A stretch of 64,000 nucleotides of DNA from Echria macrotheca (lineage: Eukaryota; Ascomycota; Sordariomycetes; Sordariales; Schizotheciaceae): positions 558,001 to 622,000 of the forward strand of contig MU839828.1 of assembly GCA_030411725.1 (NCBI GenBank). Reading direction: 5' to 3'. How positions within the stretch are numbered: the first letter of the stretch is position 1; the number at the start of each line of letters is the position of its first letter. The notes under the pieces are model-generated. The model worked only from the letters and a program-made list of their open reading frames with translations, was not told the DNA's origin and made no database searches. This document shows, one piece after another, positions 52,021 through 62,944 of the stretch. The position numbers and the translations under genes are program-made.

Positions 52021-53702
52021 GGTGGAGCCTGAGCTTGTTTGATGAGGAAAGGGAAAGTGAGGACGACAACAATGAGAGAAGATGGGGGTGCCAAGAGAAG
52101 CGCTTCAACTGCAAGAGTTGAAGGTTTTTATGCTCGAGAAATATCACCGCATTTCCAAGAGGGGCTAAGAGTGCGGTGTCATACCCGACAAGTTGCAGAC
52201 GCGATATGAAGGCGTTAGATAGGGTAGTGCTATAGTTAGTACATCATCTCAGCTCCGTTAAAGTGGGCATTTCAGGCCTATCCTGAGTGCAAGCTCCATG
52301 TTTCCGGTGATCCTTCTGCTGTTGTTTATCCCGTCAGATCTAGTCCTTGGTCTGTTCTGTTTTGTTTGACCGGTAAAACGAGAATGCATTTCGAACATGC
52401 GCTCTGAGTCTCTCCATTGTCCAGCCGTGTTGAACCCGGCAGAAGGTATCCGCCCCGTTGGACACGTCCGCGTATACATCTTATGCTAAGGTTCTATAGC
52501 TAGCCCTATGATCCGCCCGCATCTTCCATGCTCGCATCGTTCTCTTCGTGCCGTCCTAGATCGTTCACATTGCCTGGAACCGAATTGGCACGGAGTTCGA
52601 GAACAGCGGCATACACAAACACCCCTCACTCCGCCGTGGTGACCCGATTCCGGCTAAGATGTCTGCGTTGGGCTGAGCAATCAATTCGAATTGCTGTCGC
52701 TCCCCAAACAACTGTAGATTGCAACGAGGCTGGATGGTCCCCTAAGTCTAATTATGGCCCCCAACACTTACCGGTAGACTGGGGTAGACCCTGCCGGAGG
52801 TTAATCTCGGCGCTTGTTACCAAAATTAAGCTTTTACCAGGTTTCCCCGGACGCGAGAGGCAAGCTGAGTTGGCAAATTACCCGCATCCTAGCGAGGATG
52901 TGGCCTACCCAATACATCGAACAGGCCACGAGGGAACACATGGCATTGGTGTAGACTGTGGCAGTGGATTCTGAGGCAATATGTTAGAGGGGCGATGTTG
53001 ACCCGGCTTATTGCACACTGCGTCGGGACATCTGCCGACCTATCCAAGATGCCCACATGGGTCTGGAACCCGAACATCGAGATCGCCGGGCACCCACGGC
53101 ACTATACCGGTGCCGACTGGCGGCTATGAGTTACCGACATCCGACCCTGTGCAACCTAAGCGCGTAAGCGCTCCAGTTCTGTTTCGGGGTTGATGGACAT
53201 CGGAGCTCCTCATGTGAACCACAGCCTTGCGCTCGTAATTGCTTTTCATTTCCCTTCAGCTGGTGAGACGGACTCGCTGGGCAGTATCAACCGGTGTCGG
53301 GAGGTGCAGCATGGCGGCCGCTGTTTACAGCCTGATATTAAAAAAAAATCAGAAACGGTTGTGTCAGGAGATGCTCACGATCCTCCGTGACATCGCAGTA
53401 TGATACCAGTGAGGTAAGTGCAAACACACCTTCGGCGGGCAGGGTACGCCGCAGTTTTGTGTCCAGAATACTCATTCGTCCGTCAGAAAGGGGGCGAAGC
53501 CAATAAGATCTGGAGCGGGTATAGGGTCCCCAGGAGCGATCGAGGTAACGCAAGAACGGGCTACAGGGGACGCAAGAAGAGAAAAAACAACAAAGCAACA
53601 TGGTTGATACATCCGGTAGATAACATGACGGTCCAAGAAACATTATTCTTCTCAATATTAAAGATTATGCGACTAAGACAATGCACCTATGATGAAGACC
53701 AG
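52021..53702. other. Intergenic region
   Basis: About 1.7 kb between two leftward genes. No gene, repeat or RNA was recognised. The right end would hold the 3' UTR of the fucosidase gene. Confidence 0.4.
52125..52131 (-). promoter_or_regulatory. TATA-like box of the lectin gene
   Basis: ATAAAAA on the minus strand, 105 bases upstream of the ATG at 52020. Confidence 0.4.
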
Positions 53703-56222
53703 CTAGACCATCGTAATGTTATACGCCGTCCCCTTCTTCCCGTCCAGCCTGAGAAACACGCCAGACCCGGCTCCGTCCGCCCGGATCACCGTCCCATTCC
53801 TCGCCGCTCCCACCGCCGCCCTCCCCAGCGTAACATACGCGACATTTCCATTCCCCGAAACCACAGAAGCGGCCTTCATTACCCCCTTCCCATCCCAGCT
53901 CACATCAACAGTAAACCCGCCCCGAGCCACCAACCCCTTAACCTCCCCACCCCCATTCATCCCCCACTCCTTCGGCAGACTCGGCAACAGCCGAATCAGC
54001 GGCGCAGCCTCCGCATCCCCAGTTCCCTTCGCCTGCAACACAACCGCCGACGAACTCCCATTCCCCCTTGCTTCAGACACCAATTCATGACTCTGCACAA
54101 ACACCTCCGCCAAGACCCCCGTCACGCCCAAACTCCCATCAATCTGGAACGGCGCCGCGCCGCCCATATTCAGCATAGTCCGGTTCCACGAACACTCGCT
54201 CATCTGCGTCGCAAGCCGCTGGTGCACTATATCCTCCCTAAACAAGCGCGCCGACAGCCCGATCGCCCACACCCGGGGCCACCCGCACGGCGCGCCGCCA
54301 TTCGCAATCCTATGCTGCAGACTCGTCAGCGCCGCCGTGAACAGCGTCCTGTTCGACGACGTGATATGGTTCAGCGGGTACAGCGGCACAAGATGCGAAA
54401 CATGTCCATTCCCCGGATTCGCCTCGTCGTAGTCGGCCATCCACTCGGCGATGCCGCCGTACTGGTTCAGCCTCAGCGGCGGAAGCCGAGCACGCATTTT
54501 CGTCACCCGCTCGGCGAATGCCGCGTCCGAGATGCCCAGCGCCGTCTGGGCCTCGGGGATGAATCCGAAGAGTTCTGAGAGCAGCTGGTTGTCGATCGTC
54601 GGGCCGGCCGTGACGGCTGCGGACGCGCCGCCCTTGCCTCCCGGGATGAGGAATGTGTTTTCCGGCGAGAGGGACGGGGATGTGACCATGTATCCGTCCT
54701 GCTCGACCAGAAACCCGAGGGCGAACTCGGCCACGGCTTTCAGGGTGGGGAACATATCCCGCAGCAGCGTTTTGTCTCCGGTGAAGCGGTAGTGCTCGAT
54801 GATATGCGTCGCCATCCACGTCGCGCCCATGGCCCAGAATGTGCCGGGACTGTAATTGTCCTGCGGCGCCGAGTCGCCCCACATGTCCGTGTTGTGGTGC
54901 GTCACGGTGCCGGAGAGGTTGTACATCTGCGCCGCGACCTTCTCGCCCTCGCGGTGCATTGTCTTGAGGAGGTTGTTCAGGGGTGCGACCAGATCCGACA
55001 GGCCGGTGACCAGCATCGGCCAGTAGTTCATCTGCAGGTTGATGTTGACCGTGTATTTGGATCCCCACATCGGGTTGTACTGGTCGTTCCAGATGCCCTG
55101 GAGATTCGGCGGGAGACTGGTGTCGGGCTGGCCGGGGAGGGTTGGGCGGGATGTGGCGATCAGGAGGTAGCGGCCGTACTGGAAGAAGAGCGCGGCGAGC
55201 TCGGGGTCGAAGGTTTCGGGGCTCTGGGCGAGCATTCGACCGGATGTGTTGCGTGCTGTTTGTTGTGCTGTTGATCGACCGAGGTCGAGTGAGACCCGTT
55301 GGTAGTACTTCTGATAGTCGGCGAGATGGGCCTTCTTGATGTCGTCGAACCCCTTGGAGACCGCTGCCAGGTCTGCCAGCACGGCCTTCTTGGGATCTGG
55401 CTTCCGGTAGCTCGTCCAGGCCTGTATGAGGACAATCGCCTCGTCGGCGCCTTCGCACCGCACAGTGTCGCCCAGCGTCGAGACTTTTCCAGTGGCCGAG
55501 ACGATGCGCGCACCTGCCGCCCACAACAAGGGGTTCGCATCCATCGACTGGCCGCCCATAACAGTCGAGTGTCCGCCGCTAGGCTCGCTATAGCCCTCGT
55601 ACCGGTTGAGATCGGCGCCCCTGTCCAGCCGCACCCGAATGCTCACAGAGCCCGGCCTACTCCCCCGGATCCGAATCGCCACGATATCATCCGGATAACT
55701 CGACAAATACTCCCTCTCAAACGTCACATTCCCCACGGCGAACCTCACACCTCCCACGGCATCATCAACGCCCAACCAGCGCTCATACCCCGTCACCTGC
55801 CCGTCCGGCAAAAGCTGCGTCATCTTCACATTCCCCATCTTATCATAATGCCGCGTCGAAAGCGGCGTGCCGGTATACCCCATCAGTCCCAGATCCTCGG
55901 CCTCGGCAAACTTGCCCTGCCGAATCAGCCGGCGCATCTCACCGACGGTCCAGAGCGCGTCCGGGTTGACTCGCCACAGCGGCCCGCCGCCGGACCAGAA
56001 CGAGTTCTCGTTGAGCTGGACTTTCTCGGTGCGCGGGTCGCCGCTCATCATGATGCCCAGCCGCCCGTTGCCGAGGGGGTAGTACTCGGCGAAGGTGTTG
56101 GACGCGCCGGGCTGGTCATCCCAGATGCGCCACTTGTTGGAGGCCGATGTGGCGGGCTGGTCGCCGGCGGCTGCGACGGCCGCGGCCGCGAGGAGTGCCA
56201 CCAAGCCGCTTGGGAGGTGCAT
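53703..56222 (-). CDS. Secreted GH95 alpha-L-fucosidase
   Basis: Single-exon protein of 839 residues, the usual length for fungal GH95 enzymes. Residues 1-19 form a signal peptide. The N-terminal beta domain opens with W-D-D-Q-P-G-A-S-N-T-F-A-E-Y-Y-P-L-G-N-G-R-L-G and E-K-V-Q-L-N-E-N-S-F-W-S-G-G. The (alpha/alpha)6 catalytic domain shows Y-T-V-N-I-N-L-Q-M-N-Y-W-P with the family Asn pair, D-N-Y-S-P-G-T-F-W-A-M-G-A-T-W-M, and I-A-E-W-M-A-D-Y-D-E with the expected catalytic Glu. GH95 hydrolyses alpha-1,2-linked L-fucose by inversion. The usual H-R-H before V-S-H-L reads N-G-H here. Large frames on both strands over this gene are shadows. Confidence 0.92.
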   Translation of the reverse strand: MHLPSGLVALLAAAAVAAAGDQPATSASNKWRIWDDQPGASNTFAEYYPLGNGRLGIMMSGDPRTEKVQLNENSFWSGGGPLWRVNPDALWTVGEMRRLIRQGKFAEAEDLGLMGYTGTPLSTRHYDKMGNVKMTQLLPDGQVTGYERWLGVDDAVGGVRFAVGNVTFEREYLSSYPDDIVAIRIRGSRPGSVSIRVRLDRGADLNRYEGYSEPSGGHSTVMGGQSMDANPLLWAAGARIVSATGKVSTLGDTVRCEGADEAIVLIQAWTSYRKPDPKKAVLADLAAVSKGFDDIKKAHLADYQKYYQRVSLDLGRSTAQQTARNTSGRMLAQSPETFDPELAALFFQYGRYLLIATSRPTLPGQPDTSLPPNLQGIWNDQYNPMWGSKYTVNINLQMNYWPMLVTGLSDLVAPLNNLLKTMHREGEKVAAQMYNLSGTVTHHNTDMWGDSAPQDNYSPGTFWAMGATWMATHIIEHYRFTGDKTLLRDMFPTLKAVAEFALGFLVEQDGYMVTSPSLSPENTFLIPGGKGGASAAVTAGPTIDNQLLSELFGFIPEAQTALGISDAAFAERVTKMRARLPPLRLNQYGGIAEWMADYDEANPGNGHVSHLVPLYPLNHITSSNRTLFTAALTSLQHRIANGGAPCGWPRVWAIGLSARLFREDIVHQRLATQMSECSWNRTMLNMGGAAPFQIDGSLGVTGVLAEVFVQSHELVSEARGNGSSSAVVLQAKGTGDAEAAPLIRLLPSLPKEWGMNGGGEVKGLVARGGFTVDVSWDGKGVMKAASVVSGNGNVAYVTLGRAAVGAARNGTVIRADGAGSGVFLRLDGKKGTAYNITMV

Positions 56223-57087
56223 TTTGCTGTAATGACTGACTGGTGAGAGGAGGGGTGGTGAAGATAACCGGAAAGGGGGCTATTGCGGTCTATTTATTCC
56301 GTTTACTCCCCTGTACTAATTGCTCCCGTACTTATGTAGGGTAAGAAGAATACCTCCGTCGTATATCCTCATGTCCCACGTATAACATCCCTCGCCTACA
56401 GGTAGCTCTCATCCCAATGCTAGCCAAGCACCGGGGTCGCGGGTTGTTCCCGGCGTTGAGCGTAAATACCCGGCCGCTACCAATCGTTTCCGCGGCTCGA
56501 TCGGCCAGACGTAGCTCGAATCCGCCGGGCCATTGGCACGCGGGGTACCGCCTATGCGCTCGAATCAGACTCCCGCTAACGAAAAACCCGGTGGTAGGGT
56601 AAAGATGGACGAAATCATGACTGAATACTTCCGGACTTTATGGGAGATTGGTTACAGTTAGAACGTATCCCCGCATGGAGGTACTACCGATCTACGCTAC
56701 TGTCGTCATATTGAGACGTCGAAGAACATGTCGGAAAACAAACCCGGTTCCCGGTAACGATGTGGTTGCTTGCTGTATCGGAAACTCTTACCCGAAGATT
56801 AATGGCGTCGGGTTTTAACTGGTTGCGACAGCTCGTTTTCATTTCTCGAAGCCGAGCGGTAGATCAAGCACATATGGCTGGCAACTTCCTTGCACCGGCC
56901 CCAAAGCCCGTTAAAAGTAGATAGTAAATCTAGCTTCCCACTGCCGAGTGTCTAGCAGTTCCTTTTATTTAGACTATCTTCTCAGACTCCATGTAACAGA
57001 CATTATCGATCCATCCATTTACCATTAAAGAGTCACTGTATTTATCCAACAAGAAAACACCAGGCACCTCCTCTAGCCTCTATACCC
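56223..57087. other. Intergenic region
   Basis: About 865 bases between two leftward genes. An ATAAATA TATA-like element on the minus strand near 56288 lies ~65 bases before the fucosidase start. Nothing else seen. Confidence 0.4.
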
Positions 57088-59026
57088 TTAATGCCCAATA
57101 TGTGGCAGCCACCAGCCCGGGGTACTCAAATCCAGCAACCGATCAAACAAAGGCGTGCCCAGCCCCGTGACCGGATCCCACCCAGCCGTCGCATTCCAGC
57201 TCGCATACGGCACATACGGCGTCGGCAGACCGCTGTACTGATCCACGCCCGTACACCCGATACTCCCACCATGCGTGATATCCGTGAACCCGCTGAGCCC
57301 AATGGAATACAACCACGGATTCAAGAATCCCATCGGCGGCAGGCCCCTGCCGAGACGCGCATTATTGAGCAAGCTAATGAGCGCGGCAAAAGTAGGCGCA
57401 GACGCGCTCGTCCCGCCGACGAGAACGTCCTGGTCGCGGTCGATGACGTGGAAGCGCACGCCCTGGGCGGCGACATCCGGGAAGCCGCGGCCCGAGGGGT
57501 TATACAGGCCCTTCCAGCGGTCCTTGAGCTGGAAGCGCAGATACGACGAGACGGCGAGCTCTTGGTAGAGCGGGCGCGGGAAGACGTCGGAGAAGCCGCC
57601 AGACGAAAAGCCCACGGCAGCTTCGGGCTGGACGTAGCGCGTGGCCCCGACCGAGGTCACCCAGGGGCAGGCGGCGGGGAAGATGGGCAGGAAGCGGGTC
57701 GTGTTCTTGCCGTCGTTGGTCTGGCAAGCCGAGCCGACGCCGGTGCTACGGGTGTTAGCCGATGTATCTAGGTACTGACACTTTTTCCAGGGGCAGAACC
57801 TACTCTCCGGACGAGAAAATGACCGACACGCCGCGGGCGCCGAGCTGGCCAAACATCTGGCACACCTTTTCGACGTACGGCCGCGGGACGGATTGCTCAT
57901 CCTCGCCGTAGGATGTCGTCAGCGTCTGGGGCAGCTTGTTGTCGGGCAGCTTCAGCATGTAGTCGAGAAAATCGACATAGGGCTCGTTGTCGGACGCGTC
58001 CGGATCCGGCTGGCTGCTTCCAGTTAGAACCAACTCCTCGACACGAGACAAAAAAACTCACTCCAGATCGGGTACCAACGGTCCCCTGCCGCCCGTACTG
58101 TAGTACGTGATGGGCGTCTTGTACGACAGGGCAACAGCGTACTCGATATCCAAGCTGGCCTCGATGGAGCTCTCGTCCGGAGTAGAGCCCTGGTCGTTCC
58201 GTCCGCCGGCGATGAGCGTCGTGGAGAAGTTGGCATCGGCCGCGTAGGGCGCATACTTGGCCGTGAACAGCTCGAGCTGGTCATATTTGGCCCACTGCTC
58301 CAGGTAACCACAGACACCAAACAGGCTCTTCTTGCTCGTGTCGGCCTTGTACGAGCCCACCTTGTAGAGCGCGCGCAGACACTCGGGCGTGATGGTGGCG
58401 TTGCAGGCGGCCACGTCCAGATTCTGCGGCGGGATGGCGGCGGCCACCTTGAACTGCGGTTCTGGTGCAGGCGTGACTTCGAAGATGTGGTTGCGCTGCG
58501 CGCGGACCTGTCCGAAGCGAACGACCGGGATGACGGTCGTGATGTGCTCGGCGACGGATTCCGGGACCGAGTAGTTCAGCGCCCGGACCTTGTTGATCTC
58601 GGTGCCGTCGTGGTTCCAGACGCCAAAGTCGGCGTCCAGCAGCGCCGAGGCCTCGCGCACCGTCAGCCGGAGGTTGATCCACTCGCCGTCAACCTTGACC
58701 TTGTCGTCGGCGACGCCGGCCTCGCGCAGCCAGTTCCGCACGGCCGCCGTGGACTCGGCGCGGGGCGCCATCATGGACGTGAGGGCGCGCCGCGAGAGGT
58801 GCTTGCCGTAGTTGGCATGCTGCGGGTCCGACACCTCGTACAGCGTGCGCTCGAAGAGGTCTGCGTTGGGCTGGGCGAGGGCGATGCGCAGCTTCAGCGG
58901 CTGGTCGGCCGGCGCGTCGTGCAGACGGGTCCAGTCGCGCGGCTTGACGGGGAGCGACTCGAACACGGTCGACTTGCAGTGGCCCAGCGCCACGAGGGCG
59001 GCGAGGACGGAGAGACAGCGGACCAT
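57088..59026 (-). CDS. Sedolisin (S53) tripeptidyl-peptidase, secreted
   Basis: Three exons read leftward, 59026-58062, 58013-57804 and 57745-57088, encode 610 residues. Residues 1-17 form a signal peptide and are followed by an ~200-residue pro-domain. The catalytic domain has the Glu/Asp pair E289 and D293 (SIEASLDIEY), the oxyanion Asp D392 restored across intron 2 (SSGD-TGVGSAC), and the nucleophile S505 in GGTSASAP. A C-terminal Ca2+ site is suggested by F-T-D-I-T-H-G...G-W-D-P-V-T-G-L-G-T-P. Intron 1 joins VPDL-DQPDPDASDNEPY. Such enzymes release tripeptides from proteins at acidic pH outside the cell. All catalytic residues are present. Confidence 0.94.
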
Positions 59027-61217
59027 GGTGGTGGGAACGAGCGAAAGAGCGACACTAGGCGATAGCGCGAGGACAAGACATCGCCAAGCTGCGGGCGGTA
59101 CGCTTCTTATCCGTGCGAGCTGGGGAGGCGAAGCTTGTCAAAGCTTCTTCGAGTCCAGGGATGATGAATCATGGCGTTGTGGGCCGTGGGATCCGCATCC
59201 TGTCATCGTCAGCGACCTGCCTGGAGGTTGTGTTGGTCGCGTGCGACGTGACGGCTCCCACATGCAAGGCACCATTACATATCATGCGTGCCGTAGGGCC
59301 AACTCCCTCTTACGGCTTGATCTGCCTGGGGCGCGATTGGACTTGGCAGGTGGTGGCCGTGCTGGAGCTAGTACAACCATGGGTCGCCATGCTATGTCTT
59401 GGGGGAAGCTTGGCGATAACTGTGCCCTGGAGGCTTTTTTCGTACACTGGCTGGGCTGATTGTTAGTGGATAGGATCTGCTGTTGGCCGTTAGGAACAGG
59501 GAATGTGAACTGCCCCTTTCGGCAGGTGGTACGGGACTCGCCCACATCCGCCTCTTCCCCGCAGCGAATGAAGTTGCGGCATATCATTTGGTTGGAACTC
59601 TAATTTCCGACGGCTCCTTTTAGTATTATTCTTGACCCTGTGTCAAGATGCCTCGGCGGTAATTTTACTCGCTGTGTCCGGGTTGGTGGATATGTCTCTG
59701 CGGCCGTAGTTTGGTGGGTATTATGGCAATGCTTCTCCTACCCCTATTTGGTGCCAGGTGAACAGACCGGATGCCTTGAGATCAGGGAGCACGTGTGCTA
59801 GAGTGCACAAACTGATCCGTGGTTGAGCGATCTGCACAGGCACACAAACATTTGAAAGAAAACCGGCATCAAATGGTAAAGTAGGATTCAGTCCGAGAGC
59901 CACGCACACACGGCACGCGTCCGGCATAGCAGGCAGATCGTATGAGGATATCCAATCAGACTGGTTGATATCGCACCAGTTATACTGAAGTATTTGGGAA
60001 TCCGCCGCTCCTTTCATCGAAACCGGGACCGGTCCCGAGTCCGAGATGCACGGTTCGCGTTGTCGAGCAAGTGCGCCGTTGCAAGGTAACACGAGCCGCA
60101 ACAAGCAACGCAACATCGCACTACAGGACTACCAATAATGCAACTCAGAGTATGAGTATGATCGGTAAAGTTGCTGCAGGCTTGCGGGTGAGATTTCCTC
60201 GGCTAGCCAACAGCGCCGTACACAAACCCGGCGGTTAAAAATTTCTAAATCTTTAGCTTACCAGCAGCAAATGCAGCAAACGTGCAAGCCAAAGTGTAAT
60301 CGCCTGCCATCAGCAAAAAACTTCAGCTAATTGCAATACCAAAGGGCCTGCCAAAGGTCAAAAACGAGGTTATTACCACTTTAAATTCTTATAGAATTAC
60401 TACACCCTATAGCGTTAAGGCAAAAAAAAGGCTTATACAATCTAGCAAAATAGATATTTTATATCGCTATAGTCGATAATAACGTTTTTAAACATTTTTT
60501 TAATTTATAAGGGTAAAATAGCTGCGATGCAAGCATTTTATCTAGCTGTCACGTGGCTACATACAAGCATCGAGAACGCTAGCCGAAGAATTTTACATCC
60601 AACAGCTGCTCTTTCATTTTTCGCTCCAGCGGCTAGCCAGCAGCAGAATGTATAAGCTTTTATTAGCTAAACGATAAAAGCGGGTCAAAAGTTGCGGATA
60701 GACAACCGCGACGATTTTCAACAGCAAAAATCTGTGGATCGTTATCGATCACGTTTCAGCAGGAAGTGTAACAGGCCAGCCGAAGCCTGCAGCAACTTTA
60801 CCGATCACACTCTCACTCATCACACAATATTCCACGCAGATATGCATAAGTCACTGGAGAAGGCATTAGCGATTAATGGAAGGAGGTACAAGCGCCTCGC
60901 CGTGGACATGGTCAAATGCACGTCCAACGGCGGAAGGTGCCGCCATGAGAAATTTAGAATTATGACAAGTGACGACTGAACACTCCCTCGATAATGTCTA
61001 CTGGGGGATGGGAACGATGATCTGCCTAGGTGGCCAACTCGAGGTTGCCTACGATCTGCCAAATCACTACGCCGCACAAACCGCAATCCACGCCGTACAG
61101 GGACTCAACATTATCCCCGTTGAGGAAGCCAGTAAATACATATCGCTCAGTGTGCTACATGATACCAAAAATACATTATCCGCGGCTTGACCATATCCCC
61201 GCAAGACTTTTGTCTGT
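59027..61217. other. Gene-poor region with an AT-rich inverted-repeat element
   Basis: About 2.2 kb without a supported gene. Its centre is the MITE-like element at 60148-60818; short open frames on both sides have no motif. Confidence 0.5.
60148..60818. mobile_element. AT-rich MITE-like element with terminal inverted repeats
   Basis: A 24-bp perfect inverted repeat (beginning GATCGGTAAAGTTGCTGCAG) occurs at 60160-60183 and, inverted, at 60783-60806. It continues outward with weaker symmetry (GAGTATGAGTAT against GAGTGAGAGTGT), for ~671 bases in all. The interior from about 60232 to 60545 is strongly AT-rich compared with its surroundings, as expected for a non-autonomous element altered by repeat-induced point mutation, or for an old insertion. 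No transposase frame was seen and target-site duplications were not clear. Confidence 0.78.
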
Positions 61218-62944
61218 TCATTCCAACGTGCACTCTTCAAACTCCGGATTCACCCAGCTCGGACTCCCTGCCTTGGCCCTCAATGCCCCGCCAAACTTGT
61301 GCACCACCACAATGAGCGGCACGCAGAAAAACACAGTGATGATGGCGTGTCCAGCAAATGTCCAGGTGAACCCGACGTTCTCAACCCACGGCACGATGAA
61401 GAAGGGGTCCACAAAGGCCGACATGTTGAGCATGACGGCGTAGAAAGTCATGGTGGCCATGCTCTGCATCGGATACGCATCGACCACGTACGAGCAGATG
61501 GCCGTGTTGCCCATCTGGATGCCCGCGCCGACTGGTAACATGTTAGCTTTGTCATATGACGAGGCAAAGAATGGGCAAACTTACACAGAGCAAAGGCAAC
61601 CTGACCGACCATAAAGTGATACCCCCGGTCGACGCTGATACCCCAGAGGATGAGGCCAACAGCCGTCAATGCAGCAGCCGGGTACGCCAACCACAGCCGC
61701 ATCTCGGGCGTCTTTTGGTTGTTATTGGATTTGGCCAGCTTGACCACGATGCGGTCGCTCAGGCTGCCCGAACACAAAACCTCGGAGATCAACGTGCCAA
61801 CGATAAGACCCAGATATAGCAGACTATATTACGCAAGAAGTCAGCAGTTTGCCCAAGAATGTTTGCTCCAGGAAGCTTACCCCTGAATATGCGCGTCCGG
61901 GTACGTCTCAGCATACGCAACCGGCACCAGCGTAACCACCGACAACACCCACCAGTACCACCCAAAGCAGTACGTCATGATCGAGATGCTCACGACAGCA
62001 TACCGGAACGTCTTGACAAACCTCACCACGGTATCATACACCATCGGGTGCTTCATCCCCGGCAACGGCTTCACATTCACCATCCCCAGCCCCTTCGTCC
62101 TCCTCACCTCCACGACCCCCCCTTCCACGCTCCCCTTCTCCCTCATCTCCGCCAGCATCAACCGCCTCGGATACAACGTCTCGGGCAGAAAAAAAACCTC
62201 AGCCACCAACGTAACCCCCAACAAAATAGCCGTCAGCCACTGCGCCCACTCATGCCCAGCCAGGCTCACAAACCCCCCGATCAACGGCCCAAAAAGCAAG
62301 CCCATATCAATAGCCAACACCCACAGCCCGAGCTTCTGGCCCCTTTCATGCTCAAAAAACACATCATTAATCACCGCCAGCCCGACGTTACTCGCCGGAC
62401 TCACCCCGAGCCCCTGGAAAAACCGCGCAGCCATATATCCCCCCAGCCCAGGAGCCGTCGCGGCCCCCACCGTCGCGACCAGCGCCATCACGGTGCCCGC
62501 AATCAAGATCGGTCTGCGCCCGACGATATCAGCCGGCGAGGCCCACAGCAGCGGGCCCAGACTCAGTCCTAGCGCGGGGATCGCGACCGTCCAGTTGATT
62601 TGTTCCAGCGTCGCGGCGTATTTCTCCTGGAGCGCGGGGAACGAGGGGACCGTCGTGGTGGTGATGTACGTGAACAGGAAATAAAGGGCCATGACGATGG
62701 CCAGGATGGTGTGTTTTTGTGTGGGGGACCAGGTCAGCGGGTCGAGGGGGTCGGAGGGGACCGGCTGGGGGAAGAGCGGGAAGCCATCTTTGCTGAGGGC
62801 GAGTTCGTCGCTTATGGCGCCGTGGGCGACGTGGAAGGGGCTGTCGGGACTGGGTTTGGATTCGATTGTTGTGCTGCTCATCAGGGTTATCGGGGGGACG
62901 AAGAGGTCGGCGGCTTCGGGTTTCTTTTCTGGGTCGGAGGTCAT
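61218..62944 (-). CDS. MFS transporter, DHA1-like drug:H+ antiporter
   Basis: Three exons read leftward, 62944-61881, 61823-61585 and 61531-61218, join to 538 residues. The frame is open upstream but only through a TTG; the first ATG is at 62944 (MTSDPEKK). About twelve transmembrane segments are visible. Family marks: DPLTWSPTQKHTILAIVMALYFLFTYI (helix 1), the motif-A-like WASPADIVGRRPILIAG, FFQGLGVSPASNVGLAVINDVFF, and the late GAGIQMGNTAICSYVVDAYP. Donors are GTAAGC and GTAAGT; intron 2 has GCTAAC. It resembles fungal multidrug or polyamine-type exporters; substrate unknown. Confidence 0.9.

Noticed and set aside
50837..52147. 436-codon minus-strand frame and a 433-codon plus-strand frame (50431-51732) over the lectin gene
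   Set aside because: Low-complexity Arg/Gly/His or Pro/Ala proteins created by GC-rich third positions of the lectin gene, whose frame has a signal peptide and seven repeats.
53418..55524. Large frames at 53418-54578 (plus) and 54310-55524 (minus) across the GH95 gene
   Set aside because: Shadows of the GH95 coding sequence; Arg/Pro/His-rich without motifs.
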